28,518 nt of DNA from RGIG7450 sp045577655 (GCA_045577655.1 JAZNIU010000013.1:1-28518), one strand, 5' to 3'; shown: positions 1 through 8,300, counted from the first letter of the stretch. The notes: generated from the letters alone by a model not told the origin. Translations and numbers: made by a program.

Positions 1-1506
1 ATCAGAATTGGTCAGGGCGTTGAGTTTGACTATTCAACAGTTCACGCGGTTACAACAATCAAAAAATCGGGCTATGAAGCAATTATCATAAACAACAACC
101 CCGAAACAGTTTCCACAGACTATACAACTGCGGATAAACTCTATTTTGAACCGCTTACAGCAGAAGATGTTATGAACATTATTCACTTTGAAAAGCCGGA
201 AGGGGTTATTGCATCTCTTGGTGGTCAGACAGCAATCAACCTTGCCGAGCCGCTTATGAAACGCGGTGTTAAAATTATCGGTACCGACTGTGATGCTATT
301 GAACGTGCCGAAAACCGCGACAGTTTTGAAAAAATCCTTGAAGAGCTTAACATTCCTCAGCCAAAAGGCAGAGCGGTTACAAACATTGAAGATGGTGTGA
401 AAGCTGCAGAAGAAATCGGCTATCCCGTTCTTGTACGTCCCAGCTTTGTGCTTGGCGGCAGAGCCATGCAGATTGTTGCAAAAGAGGAGCATTTAAGACA
501 TTATCTTAAAACAGCCGTTGAAATTGACGAAGACAAACCGGTGCTTGTCGACAAGTATATCCAGGGCAGAGAAGTTGAGGTTGATGCAATCTGCGACGGA
601 CGCGATGTGTTTGTGCCCGGTATTATGGAGCTTGTTGAAAGAACAGGCGTGCACAGCGGTGACTCTATCAGTGTTTACCCGTCCTTCAGCGTTTCCGACA
701 AGGTTAAAGGCACAATACTCACCTATGCGAAAAAGCTGGGTCTCGGAATTGGCATAATAGGTCTTTACAATATTCAGTTTATTGTTGACGAAAATGACAA
801 TGTATTCATTATTGAGGTTAACCCTCGTTCTTCAAGAACTGTTCCTTTCCTTTCAAAAGCAACAGGCTACAGTTTAGCTGACATTGCAACAGAGGTTATT
901 ATGGGTAAAAGCCTTAAAGAACAGGGAATTTTCGACATTTATCCTGCTGAGAAAAAACGCTGGTATGTAAAAGTTCCGGTATTCTCCTTCAACAAAATCA
1001 GAGGCCTTGATGCATATCTTTCACCAGAAATGAAATCAACAGGAGAAGCAATCGGTTATGACGATAAGTTAAACCGTGCACTTTATAAAGCACTTCAGGC
1101 GTCGGGCATGAAACTCCAGAACTATGGTACAGTGGTTGTAACACTTGCCGACGAGGACAAAGAGGAAGCACTTCCGCTTATCAAACGTTTCTACGATATG
1201 GGCTTCAACATTGAAGCTACAATCGGGACTGCGGACTATCTTAAAGCCAACGGAATAAGAACAAAGGTCTTAAGAAAACTTTCGGAAGGCAGCACAGAGA
1301 TTTTAGACGCAATCCGTGCAGGATATGTAAGCTATGTTATCAATACCCGTGCAATCCTTTCGGGTGTTCACTATGAGGATGGCGTTGAAATCAGAAGAAC
1401 AGCAAATGAAAACAACGTAACTCTCTTTACTTCTCTTGACACTGTAAGGGTTCTGCTGGATGTTTTAGAGGAAATCACACTCACAATCTCCACCATTGAT
1501 GCATAG
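1..1506 (+). CDS. carB: Carbamoyl-phosphate synthase large subunit, C-terminal half (5' truncated)
   Basis: The frame is open from base 1, so this is the last 501 residues of a protein usually about 1,060-1,070 long. CarB uses two ATP to make carbamoyl phosphate from bicarbonate and the ammonia delivered by CarA; the product feeds PyrB and ArgF, both encoded nearby. The visible part opens at the start of the second (carbamate-phosphorylating) half with IRIGQGVEFDYSTVHAV and continues through ATP-grasp signatures (EGVIASLGGQTAINLA, LVRPSFVLGGRAMQIV, FIIEVNPRSSRTVPFLSKA). It ends in the MGS-like allosteric domain (from about window base 1090), where UMP and ornithine act in well-studied enzymes. 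The stop at 1504-1506 overlaps the ribosome binding site of pyrK, which suggests translational coupling. Identification is secure; only the start lies outside the window. Confidence 0.97.
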   Translation: MRIGQGVEFDYSTVHAVTTIKKSGYEAIIINNNPETVSTDYTTADKLYFEPLTAEDVMNIIHFEKPEGVIASLGGQTAINLAEPLMKRGVKIIGTDCDAIERAENRDSFEKILEELNIPQPKGRAVTNIEDGVKAAEEIGYPVLVRPSFVLGGRAMQIVAKEEHLRHYLKTAVEIDEDKPVLVDKYIQGREVEVDAICDGRDVFVPGIMELVERTGVHSGDSISVYPSFSVSDKVKGTILTYAKKLGLGIGIIGLYNIQFIVDENDNVFIIEVNPRSSRTVPFLSKATGYSLADIATEVIMGKSLKEQGIFDIYPAEKKRWYVKVPVFSFNKIRGLDAYLSPEMKSTGEAIGYDDKLNRALYKALQASGMKLQNYGTVVVTLADEDKEEALPLIKRFYDMGFNIEATIGTADYLKANGIRTKVLRKLSEGSTEILDAIRAGYVSYVINTRAILSGVHYEDGVEIRRTANENNVTLFTSLDTVRVLLDVLEEITLTISTIDA

Positions 1507-1515
1507 GTGACATTT

Positions 1516-2244
1516 ATGAAACAGAGTATTTTTAAAATTACACAAAATGTGCCACTCACCGAAAGCGTATATAAAATGACGCTTTCGGGGGACACGTCCG
1601 ATATAACGGCACCCGGGCAGTTTGTCAACATTAAGCTTGACGGATTATACCTGCGCCGTCCCATTTCAGTTTGCGACTGTGCAGAAGGCAAACTGACACT
1701 CGTCTACAAGGTTGTGGGCAAGGGTACGGAGAAAATGGCAAAAATGAAAGAGGAAAAGCTTGATATTCTGACAGGGCTCGGCAATGGCTATGACATTTCA
1801 GAGTCGGGCGATACGCCTCTTTTAATTGGTGGCGGCGTTGGAGTTCCACCTCTTTATATGCTTGCGAAAAAGCTGACCCGTGCCGGCAAAAAGGTGACGG
1901 TTATTCTTGGATTTAACAAAGCTGATGAAATTTTCTATGAGCAGGAATTTGAGAAGCTTGGAGCAAAAGTTCTTGTAACAACTGTGGACGGATCAAAAGG
2001 CATAAAAGGGTTTGTTACCGATGCTATGAAAGACCTTTCGTATTCATACATTTATACTTGCGGCCCCGAACCCATGCTGAAAGCGGTATTTGCAGCGGCA
2101 AAAACAAGCGGCCAATTCAGTTTTGAGGAAAGAATGGGTTGCGGCTTCGGTGCCTGTATGGGTTGCTCGTGTAAGACCGTCACGGGCTATAAAAGAATTT
2201 GTAAAGATGGTCCGGTGCTTAAAAAGGAGGAGATTTTATGGTGA
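1516..2244 (+). CDS. pyrK: Dihydroorotate dehydrogenase B, electron transfer subunit
   Basis: PyrK is the FAD and [2Fe-2S] subunit that passes electrons from PyrD to NAD+ in type 1B dihydroorotate dehydrogenase. The 242-residue product has a ferredoxin-reductase fold: LRRPISVCD (about 46-54) for flavin binding, PLLIGGGVGVPPLYML (101-116) for the nucleotide, and a C-terminal cluster with Cys209, Cys214, Cys217 and Cys229 as likely [2Fe-2S] ligands (GCGFGACMGC, ICKDGP). I chose ATG 1516 because AGGTGA at 1505-1510 lies 5 nt upstream. An in-frame GTG at 1507 sits inside that Shine-Dalgarno sequence and is unlikely to be the start. The 3' end overlaps pyrD by 7 nt. The paired PyrK/PyrD type is typical of Gram-positive anaerobes and makes the step NAD-linked rather than quinone-linked. 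Confidence 0.95.
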   Translation: MKQSIFKITQNVPLTESVYKMTLSGDTSDITAPGQFVNIKLDGLYLRRPISVCDCAEGKLTLVYKVVGKGTEKMAKMKEEKLDILTGLGNGYDISESGDTPLLIGGGVGVPPLYMLAKKLTRAGKKVTVILGFNKADEIFYEQEFEKLGAKVLVTTVDGSKGIKGFVTDAMKDLSYSYIYTCGPEPMLKAVFAAAKTSGQFSFEERMGCGFGACMGCSCKTVTGYKRICKDGPVLKKEEILW

Positions 2245-3149
2245 ACACAAAAGTAAATCTCTGCGGGATAGAGCTTGACAATCCTGTTATACCGGCAAGC
2301 GGCACCTTTGGCTTTGGCTACGAATTTGCTGAAATTTATGATATAAACATACTCGGCACCTTTTCTTTCAAAGGTACAACAAAAGAGCCGAGATTCGGCA
2401 ACCCCACACCCAGAATTGCAGAATGTACTGCGGGGATGATAAATGCTGTGGGACTGCAGAACCCGGGTGTTGAAAAGGTAATCTCGGAAGAGCTGCCAAA
2501 ACTAAAAAAATGTTTTGATAAAAAGGTTATGGCAAACGTCAGCGGGTTTGCGGTGGACGAGTATGCCTACACCTGCGAAAAGCTTGATAAATGCGACCAG
2601 GTCGGCTGGCTTGAAGTTAATATAAGCTGTCCCAATGTTCACGGTGGCGGTATGAGTTTCGGTACAAGTCCCGATGCGGCGGCTGAAGTTGTGGCGGCAG
2701 TTAAAAAGGTTACAACAAAACCGGTTATTATAAAGCTTTCTCCAAATGTGACAGATATTGTGGCGATAGCAAAAAGCTGTGAGCAGGCAGGTGCAGACGG
2801 AATCAGTCTTATAAACACTCTGCTGGGCTCAAGAATTGATTTAAGAACAAGAAAATTTGTGATAGCCAACAAAATGGGCGGTTTTTCGGGAGATGCAATT
2901 TTCCCGGTGGCGCTCAGAATGGTTTATCAGGTGGCATCTGCAGTTAAAGTACCGGTTATTGGTATGGGCGGCGTTTCGAGCACAGAAGATGTTGTTGAAA
3001 TGATGCTGGCAGGGGCAACTGCAGTAGAGGTAGGGGCGGCAAACCTTGTTAACCCATACGTCTGCCGTGACATTATAAATGACCTGCCACGTGTTATGGA
3101 AAAATATAAAATTGACAGTTTAAGTGATATAATAGGAGGGGTACGCTGA
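2238..3149 (+). CDS. pyrD: Dihydroorotate dehydrogenase B, catalytic subunit
   Basis: This FMN-containing subunit oxidises dihydroorotate to orotate and hands the electrons to PyrK. The 303-residue product has the class 1 TIM-barrel pattern: IPASGTFGFGYEF near the N-terminus, NAVGLQNPGV (about 69-78), and LEVNISCPNVHGGG with the active-site Cys131. Cys (rather than Ser) at that position marks the class 1 enzymes. IGMGGV and AGATAVEVGAAN near the C-terminus form the FMN phosphate site. ATG 2238 has GGAGGAG about 6 nt upstream and lies inside the end of pyrK. The stop overlaps the start of pyrF (TGATG), so carB-pyrK-pyrD-pyrF reads as one coupled transcript. Confidence 0.96.
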   Translation: MVNTKVNLCGIELDNPVIPASGTFGFGYEFAEIYDINILGTFSFKGTTKEPRFGNPTPRIAECTAGMINAVGLQNPGVEKVISEELPKLKKCFDKKVMANVSGFAVDEYAYTCEKLDKCDQVGWLEVNISCPNVHGGGMSFGTSPDAAAEVVAAVKKVTTKPVIIKLSPNVTDIVAIAKSCEQAGADGISLINTLLGSRIDLRTRKFVIANKMGGFSGDAIFPVALRMVYQVASAVKVPVIGMGGVSSTEDVVEMMLAGATAVEVGAANLVNPYVCRDIINDLPRVMEKYKIDSLSDIIGGVR

Positions 3150-3847
3150 TGGGTAAAGACGTAATCATTGCCTGCGATTTTGCAAGTGCCCAAAAGACAT
3201 TTGAATTTTTGGACAAATTTACAGGCAGAAAACCGTTTGTTAAAATCGGCATGGAGCTTTTCTATGCTGAAGGTCCGCAGATTGTAAAAGAAATTAAAAA
3301 GAGAGGACACAAAATTTTCCTCGATTTAAAACTTCACGACATTCCCAACACAGTTAAAAAAGCAATGTCTGTTCTGTCCGGACTTGATGTTGACCTTTGC
3401 AACCTTCATGCGTCCGGAACAGTACGTATGATGGAAGCGGCGATTGAAGGGTTAACCCGTGAAGACGGCACCAGACCGCTTTTAATTGCGGTAACTCAGC
3501 TTACTTCAACCGACCAGCAGGCTATGGAAGAAGATTTGCTTATAAAAGAAGATATCGCAGATGTTGTAATCCACTATGCGAAAAATGCAAAAAAAGCAGG
3601 GCTGGACGGCGTAGTTTGCTCGCCACTTGAAGCAGGCAAAGTGCATGAAAACTGCGGGAAAGAATTTCTCACTGTTACTCCCGGCGTGCGTTTTGCAGAC
3701 GGCGACATTGGCGACCAGAAACGTGTTATGACCCCGGCAGAAGCAAAAAAAATCGGGTCCGACTATATAGTAGTGGGTAGACCGGTTACAGCGGCAGCCG
3801 ACCCGGTGGCAGCATACGAACGCTGCATAGCAGAATTTGTAGATTAG
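3149..3847 (+). CDS. pyrF: Orotidine 5'-phosphate decarboxylase
   Basis: PyrF converts OMP to UMP, the last step of de novo pyrimidine synthesis, in the cytosol. The 232-residue product carries the diagnostic DLKLHDIPNT at 59-68, which supplies the Asp/Lys/Asp catalytic set, plus the phosphate-binding TPGVRFADGD and IVVGRPVTAAADP near the C-terminus. Length and motifs fit the group I bacterial enzyme. ATG 3149 shares a base with the pyrD stop; AGGAGGGG lies just upstream. The gene is followed by a 253-nt spacer and then pyrE. No intrinsic terminator is visible directly after it, so read-through to pyrE is possible. Confidence 0.95.
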   Translation: MGKDVIIACDFASAQKTFEFLDKFTGRKPFVKIGMELFYAEGPQIVKEIKKRGHKIFLDLKLHDIPNTVKKAMSVLSGLDVDLCNLHASGTVRMMEAAIEGLTREDGTRPLLIAVTQLTSTDQQAMEEDLLIKEDIADVVIHYAKNAKKAGLDGVVCSPLEAGKVHENCGKEFLTVTPGVRFADGDIGDQKRVMTPAEAKKIGSDYIVVGRPVTAAADPVAAYERCIAEFVD

Positions 3848-4100
3848 AGGGTTATGGATAGCCAATTTCTACATGGTTTAAATTGACAAATTTTTGGTGA
3901 TAGTGCGTTAAAAAGCTTGCAAATACACAAAGTATTAGCTGCGCATTTTAACTTCTCTAACCTGAACTTTGTCGAATTTAAAACTCTTGCGACCCTGCTT
4001 TTTAAAGCGGGTTATTAAAAAAGACCATCCGTAAAGACGGAAATATAAAATCGGGCAGGGCATGTCAAATTGACTTCCCTAACCCTAAGGAGAGAAAAAC
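3848..4100 (+). promoter_or_regulatory. Structured spacer/leader between pyrF and pyrE
   Basis: This 253-nt gap is long for an otherwise overlapping operon and has clear fold potential. GTTAAAA (3907-3913) and TTTTAAC (3946-3952) bracket a hairpin whose tip is AATAC-ACAAA-GTATT. CCCTGCTT (3993-4000) can pair locally with AAGC/GGG (4005-4011) or with GCAGGG (4055-4060), two mutually exclusive choices. CCGT-AAAG-ACGG (4029-4040) is a further small hairpin. ACTTCTCTAACCTGAA (3951-3966) recurs in near-identical form at 4073-4088, immediately before the pyrE ribosome binding site. I see no PyrR-type binding loop, no strong U-tract and no convincing promoter (a TTGACA at 3883 lacks a good -10). It is probably a regulatory leader or processing region, but I cannot name a class. 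Confidence 0.45.
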
Positions 4101-4733
4101 ATGGAAAAGATTATTGCGAAAGATTTACTTTCTATCGGAGCAGTTTTTTTCCGCCCAAACGAACCGTTTACATGGGCAAGCGGAATTAAAAGCCCCGTTT
4201 ACTGCGACAACAGATTAACTCTTACAGCCCCCGAGGTTAGAAACGACATAGAAAACGGTCTTGCAGAGCTTGTAAAAAAACATTATCCCGAAGCGGAGGT
4301 TCTGATGGGAACATCAACTGCGGGAATAGCTCATGCGGCAATAACAGGACATATTCTTCAGATGCCTGCAGGCTATGTCCGCAGCGGTGCGAAAGACCAC
4401 GGCAGAGGCAACAGAATCGAGGGAAAGCTTGAAAAAGGTCAGAAAGTTGTTGTTGTGGAAGACCTTATTTCCACAGGCGGAAGTGTTATAGAAGTTGTCG
4501 ATGCACTCCGCGAAGCAGGCACAGAGGTTTTAGGTATTGTAAGCATATTTACATACGGAATGAAAAAAGGACTTGAAAGACTTGCTGCGGCAGATGTTAA
4601 AAATGTCAGCCTCACAAACTTTGATGTTATAGCAGAGGTTGCGGCAGAAACCGGGTATATTGCGGAAAGCGATATCGCACGACTTAAAGCGTTCAGAGAC
4701 AATCCGTCGGATGAAAGCTGGATAAAGGGGTAA
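4101..4733 (+). CDS. pyrE: Orotate phosphoribosyltransferase
   Basis: PyrE joins orotate and PRPP to give OMP, the substrate of PyrF. The 210-residue product has the PRPP-binding signature VVVVEDLISTGGS at 116-128 and the mobile catalytic loop KDHGRGNRIEG at 98-108, with a typical FTWASGIKSPVYCDNR N-terminal segment. Length is normal for the bacterial enzyme. ATG 4101 is preceded by AAGGAGAG at about 4087-4094. It is the first gene after the structured spacer and is followed 5 nt later by pyrB, so pyrE-pyrB-pyrI form a tight block that may be controlled through that spacer. Confidence 0.96.
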   Translation: MEKIIAKDLLSIGAVFFRPNEPFTWASGIKSPVYCDNRLTLTAPEVRNDIENGLAELVKKHYPEAEVLMGTSTAGIAHAAITGHILQMPAGYVRSGAKDHGRGNRIEGKLEKGQKVVVVEDLISTGGSVIEVVDALREAGTEVLGIVSIFTYGMKKGLERLAAADVKNVSLTNFDVIAEVAAETGYIAESDIARLKAFRDNPSDESWIKG

Positions 4734-4738
4734 TTGAA

Positions 4739-5653
4739 ATGAGAAGTCTTATAGATATACAGGATTTTTCGGTTGAAGAAATAGAAGAGCTTATAAAAAA
4801 AGCGGAAGATATAATAGCAAATCCGGCAAAATACAGTGAAAAATGCAGAGGCAAAAAACTTGCAACCCTCTTTTTTGAACCGTCCACAAGAACAAGGCTG
4901 AGTTTTGAGGCGGCTATGTACGAGCTTGGAGGCAACGTTCTCGGCTTTTCCGAAGCAGCGTCAAGCTCCACTGCAAAGGGGGAAAGTGTTGCAGACACGG
5001 TGAAAACTGTCAGCTGCTATGCCGATATAATTGCCATGCGCCATCCCAAAGAGGGAGCGCCGCTTGTGGCGATGAAAAATGCCGGTATCCCCATAATAAA
5101 TGCGGGTGACGGCGGTCACAACCATCCTACACAGACGCTCACAGACCTTCTCACAATAAAAAGAGAAAAGGGAAGACTCAATAATCTTACAATCGGTTTT
5201 TGCGGAGACCTTAAGTTTGGCAGAACGGTACATTCGCTTATAAGTGCAATGTCAAGATACAAAAATATAAAAGTTGTGCTTATTTCGCCCGCTGAACTTA
5301 AACTTCCCAGTTATGTGAAAAAGGACATTCTGGAGAAAAAGGGAATTGAGTATATCCAGACAACCGACCTTGACTCTGTTATCGGTCAGCTTGACGTTCT
5401 TTATATGACAAGAGTGCAGGCTGAAAGATTTTTCAGTGAAGAAGAATATTTAAGACTTAAAGACAGCTATATCTTAACGGAAGAAAAACTTAAAAATGCA
5501 AGAGCAGACCTTGCGATAATGCATCCCCTGCCCAGAGTAAACGAAATTTCCGTTTCGGTGGACAAAGACCCCAGAGCGTGTTATTTCAAACAGGTTTTAA
5601 ATGGAAAGTTTGTCAGAATGGCGCTCATTTTAAAGCTTTTGGAGGTGGACTGA
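4739..5653 (+). CDS. pyrB: Aspartate carbamoyltransferase catalytic subunit
   Basis: PyrB condenses carbamoyl phosphate with aspartate to give N-carbamoyl-aspartate, the committed step of pyrimidine synthesis. The 304-residue product has the carbamoyl-phosphate motif STRTR at 49-53, the KGES loop at 80-83, HPTQ at 129-132 and the aspartate-binding HPLPR at 262-266. The last two and the overall length distinguish it from the ArgF paralogue at 7387. It sits 5 nt after pyrE and 1 nt before pyrI, whose product binds it to make the allosteric class B holoenzyme. That pairing implies feedback control by nucleotides, as in enterobacteria. Confidence 0.96.
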   Translation: MRSLIDIQDFSVEEIEELIKKAEDIIANPAKYSEKCRGKKLATLFFEPSTRTRLSFEAAMYELGGNVLGFSEAASSSTAKGESVADTVKTVSCYADIIAMRHPKEGAPLVAMKNAGIPIINAGDGGHNHPTQTLTDLLTIKREKGRLNNLTIGFCGDLKFGRTVHSLISAMSRYKNIKVVLISPAELKLPSYVKKDILEKKGIEYIQTTDLDSVIGQLDVLYMTRVQAERFFSEEEYLRLKDSYILTEEKLKNARADLAIMHPLPRVNEISVSVDKDPRACYFKQVLNGKFVRMALILKLLEVD

Positions 5654-5654
5654 T

Positions 5655-6068
5655 TTGAACATAGATTCAGTTAAAAACGGTGTTGTTATTGACCATATCA
5701 AAGCTGGAAAAAGCATGGAGATTTATTCGCTTTTGAACCTGGAAACGCTTGACTGCAGTGTTGCGATAATAAAAAATGTAACAAGCGCGAAAATGGGCAA
5801 AAAGGATATTATAAAAATTGATGACAGCATAGAAATTAACTTTGACGTTCTGGGATATATTGACCCGGACATTACGGTTAACATCATAAAAGACGGTAAA
5901 ATTGTTGAGAAAAAACATCTTGAGCTTCCCGAAAAACTTACAGGGGTTATAACCTGTAAAAATCCAAGATGTATAACAACTACTGAACAGGAAATTGACC
6001 ATATTTTTAAGCTAACAGACAGAGAAAAACGCATATACAGATGCATCTACTGTGAAGCGAAAGCATAA
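5655..6068 (+). CDS. pyrI: Aspartate carbamoyltransferase regulatory subunit
   Basis: PyrI binds the effectors CTP and ATP and a structural zinc, and holds PyrB trimers together. The 137-residue product ends in a zinc ribbon with Cys101, Cys106, Cys130 and Cys133 (CKNPRC and CIYC), the standard PyrI ligand spacing. The N-terminal half (VKNGVVIDHIKAGKSMEI) is the nucleotide-binding domain. The start appears to be TTG 5655, because GGAGGTG at 5641-5647 lies 7 nt before it and no ATG fits. The gene follows pyrB by 1 nt and ends at a strong terminator, so it closes the pyrimidine operon. It is slightly shorter than the roughly 150-residue enterobacterial protein. Confidence 0.94.
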   Translation: MNIDSVKNGVVIDHIKAGKSMEIYSLLNLETLDCSVAIIKNVTSAKMGKKDIIKIDDSIEINFDVLGYIDPDITVNIIKDGKIVEKKHLELPEKLTGVITCKNPRCITTTEQEIDHIFKLTDREKRIYRCIYCEAKA

Positions 6069-6069
6069 A

Positions 6070-6112
6070 AAATCCGAGGGCTGACGCCGTCAGCCCTCGG
6101 ATTTATATTTTT
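6070..6112. terminator. Bidirectional terminator between pyrI and the amino acid dehydrogenase
   Basis: A perfect 16-bp stem (6070-6085 with 6089-6104) around a GCC loop is followed on the + strand by a U-rich tail (TTTATATTTTTT) and on the - strand by a run of U from 6073-6067. It can end both the pyr operon and the convergent gene at 6117. Confidence 0.9.
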
Positions 6113-6116
6113 TAAA

Positions 6117-7151
6117 TTATTTTCCCCAAATACATTCTTCAGCAAACTTTTCAGCAATTACGCCTTCAGGAACGCCTGTTTCTTTGGACTCGGTAAGGAT
6201 GTGTTCAATAGTATTATAAATGTTATAAACCTTTTTAAGAACTTCATCTTTATTATAATTGCCTGCTGCTTCGCCTGCAGCATTGATAACGCCGCCTGCA
6301 TTGATGATAAAGTCAGGAGCGTAGAAAATGCCTCTGTCTTTTAATGCCTGACCGCATTTTTCATCAAGAATAACATTGTTAGCTGCACCTGCGATTGCCC
6401 TGCAGTTGAAAGTGGGAACAGTATCATAATTTACGATAGCGCCCATAGCACAGGGAGCAAGAATATCACATTCCTGAGATAAGATTTTGTCAGCAGGAAC
6501 GATTTTTGCACCAAATTCGCTAACTGCTTTATCAAGGATTTCCATATTTTTACGGTTAGCTATGTAAAGTTCTGCGCCTTCTTCGTGGAGGTGACGGCAA
6601 AGATCGAAACCAACCTTACCAACACCCTGAACAGCTATTTTCATACCTTTTAAGTTGTCTGTACCGAAAACAACTTTTGCTGTTGCTTTAATACCCTGCC
6701 AAACACCAAGAGCAGTGAAAGGAGAGGGGTCGCCGCTTACTGCAGGAAGACCGCAAACATATTTTGTTTTACGTGTCATAACAATAGCATCGTCACAGTC
6801 AGTGTTAACATCTTCAGCGGTAATATAGCAACCGCCGAGAGCATTTACTGCTTCGCCAAAGGCTTCAAACATTGCTTCTGTTTTCTGAGAAGGGTCAGCA
6901 ATAATAACGCCTTTTCCACCACCAAAATCAAGACCTGCTGCAGCATTCTTATGAGACATACCGCGGGAAAGACGGAGAACATCGAAAAGAGCATCTTCTT
7001 CAGAAGCGTACGGGTAGAGACGACAACCGCCGATAGCCGGTCCTCTCACGGTATTATGAACAGCAATAATTGCTTTAAGTCCTGCTTTTTCATTGTTAAC
7101 AAACAGAACTTTTTCGTGACCGAATTTGGTCATAGTTTCCATAAGTTTCAT
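6117..7151 (-). CDS. Leucine/valine dehydrogenase-type (Glu/Leu/Phe/Val) amino acid dehydrogenase
   Basis: The 344-residue product belongs to the NAD-dependent branched-chain amino acid dehydrogenase family, which reversibly deaminates Leu/Val/Ile to 2-oxo acids. GPAIGGCRLYPY (about 37-48) and GLDFGGGKGVIIADP (73-87) hold the substrate lysine Lys68 and catalytic Lys80. VQGVGKVGFDLCRHL is the NAD-binding Rossmann turn, and NAGGVINAAGE is the conserved C-terminal motif. The length (about 345-365 in LeuDH) is shorter than glutamate dehydrogenase (about 420-450), which favours a leucine/valine enzyme over GDH. ATG 7151 has AGGTGAT about 6 nt upstream. It is monocistronic, transcribed divergently from argF. 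Substrate preference among Leu, Val and Phe cannot be read here. Confidence 0.9.
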   Translation of the reverse strand: MKLMETMTKFGHEKVLFVNNEKAGLKAIIAVHNTVRGPAIGGCRLYPYASEEDALFDVLRLSRGMSHKNAAAGLDFGGGKGVIIADPSQKTEAMFEAFGEAVNALGGCYITAEDVNTDCDDAIVMTRKTKYVCGLPAVSGDPSPFTALGVWQGIKATAKVVFGTDNLKGMKIAVQGVGKVGFDLCRHLHEEGAELYIANRKNMEILDKAVSEFGAKIVPADKILSQECDILAPCAMGAIVNYDTVPTFNCRAIAGAANNVILDEKCGQALKDRGIFYAPDFIINAGGVINAAGEAAGNYNKDEVLKKVYNIYNTIEHILTESKETGVPEGVIAEKFAEECIWGK

Positions 7152-7184
7152 TTAAACATCACCTCGAAAAAATTTACATTAAAA

Positions 7185-7213
7185 ATAATATCACGATTTT
7201 TTTAAAAAATCAA
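7185..7213 (-). promoter_or_regulatory. Sigma-A-type promoter for the amino acid dehydrogenase
   Basis: On the minus strand TTGATT (7213-7208), a 17-nt spacer and TATTAT (7190-7185) lie 34 nt before the ATG, predicting a short leader that starts near 7178. Confidence 0.65.
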
Positions 7214-7255
7214 TACTTTTTTGTAAATTTTTTTACTATATTATGTCAACACATA

Positions 7256-7311
7256 CCATATATGAGAAAACCAAATATCTGCTTGTATGAACTAAATAAA
7301 TATATGGTTTT
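7256..7311. promoter_or_regulatory. Inverted repeats upstream of argF (candidate operator)
   Basis: AAAACCAAATAT (7267-7278) and ATATATGGTTTT (7300-7311) form a 12-bp inverted repeat with one mismatch. CCATATAT (7256-7263) offers a second partner for ATATATGG. The elements lie just upstream of the argF -35 box, suggesting a regulator site. They do not match an ArgR box well enough for me to name the regulator. Confidence 0.4.
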
Positions 7312-7325
7312 GCATAAAGACAAAG

Positions 7326-7354
7326 TTGACACTATACATTTTCGGGTGTATAAT
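7326..7354 (+). promoter_or_regulatory. Consensus sigma-A promoter of argF
   Basis: TTGACA (7326-7331), exactly 17 nt, then TATAAT (7349-7354): a perfect consensus. Transcription should start near 7361, about 25 nt before the argF start codon. Confidence 0.9.
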
Positions 7355-7386
7355 ACTAAATAGATTACAGAAAGGGAACAGTGAAG

Positions 7387-8295
7387 ATGAAACATTTATT
7401 AAAGCTTATGGATTTAAGTGAAAGTGAAATTCTTGATATATTAAATCTTGCAGACAAATTAAAATGTGAAAAGAAAAATGGTATAGAGCACCATTTGCTT
7501 AAAGGAAAAACTCTCGGAATGATTTTTCAGAAATCCTCTACAAGAACAAGAGTGTCTTTTGAGGTTGGGATGTATGACCTTGGCGGGTCAGCTCTTTTCC
7601 TGTCCTCAAACGATTTGCAGATTGGCCGCGGCGAACCGGTGGAAGACACCGCAAGAGTTCTCTCACGATATCTTGATGGCATAATGATCAGAACTTTTGA
7701 ACAAAAAGAAGTTGAAAAACTTGCAGAATATGGTTCTATACCAATTATAAACGGTCTTACCGACTATTGCCATCCCTGTCAGGTGCTGGCAGACCTTATG
7801 ACAATCCGCGAACACAAAGGAAGCCTTAAAGGGCTTAAACTTTGTTATATCGGCGACGGAAACAATATGGCAAACTCTCTCATTGCGGGAGGAATCAAAA
7901 CCGGTATGAAAGTGAGCATAGGCTGCCCCAAAGACTACCAGCCGGATGCGGAAATTATGAAATGGGCAAAAGAAAACGGAGAATTTGTTTGCACAGAAGA
8001 TATTCTTGAAGCAGCAAAGGATGCGGATGTTCTTTATACTGATGTGTGGGCTTCCATGGGTCAGGAAGGAGAAAAGGAAGAAAGAATGAAAGCTTTTGCC
8101 GGTTATCAGATAAACGACAGTGTGATGGCGGTTGCAAACAAAGAAGCAATGGTGCTTCACTGCCTGCCGGCTCACCGTGAAGAAGAAATAACAGCAAAAG
8201 TTTTTGAAGAGCATGCAAACGAAATTTTTGATGAAGCGGAAAACAGACTTCATGCGCAAAAAGCTGTTCTTGTTAAGTGTATGTTAAACAGATAA
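7387..8295 (+). CDS. argF: Ornithine carbamoyltransferase
   Basis: ArgF transfers the carbamoyl group from carbamoyl phosphate to ornithine, giving citrulline in arginine synthesis. The 302-residue product shows STRTR at 51-55, HPCQ at 129-132, DVWASMG at about 219-225 and the ornithine-site HCLPAHR at 258-264. The HCLP motif and DVWASMG separate it from aspartate carbamoyltransferase. I chose ATG 7387; a GTG at 7381 in the same frame is possible because AAAGGG at 7371-7376 lies only 4 nt before it but 10 nt before the ATG. No arginine deiminase or carbamate kinase genes are nearby, so a biosynthetic role is favoured. The gene is alone under a consensus promoter. Confidence 0.95.
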   Translation: MKHLLKLMDLSESEILDILNLADKLKCEKKNGIEHHLLKGKTLGMIFQKSSTRTRVSFEVGMYDLGGSALFLSSNDLQIGRGEPVEDTARVLSRYLDGIMIRTFEQKEVEKLAEYGSIPIINGLTDYCHPCQVLADLMTIREHKGSLKGLKLCYIGDGNNMANSLIAGGIKTGMKVSIGCPKDYQPDAEIMKWAKENGEFVCTEDILEAAKDADVLYTDVWASMGQEGEKEERMKAFAGYQINDSVMAVANKEAMVLHCLPAHREEEITAKVFEEHANEIFDEAENRLHAQKAVLVKCMLNR

Positions 8296-8300
8296 AAAAA

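Noticed and set aside
3883..3911. Promoter from TTGACA at 3883 in the pyrF-pyrE spacer
   Set aside because: No acceptable -10 at 16-18 nt distance.
7663..8259. Long (198-codon) minus-strand frame inside argF
   Set aside because: Shadow of argF; Cys/Phe-rich composition, no ribosome binding site, and argF motifs are intact on the other strand.
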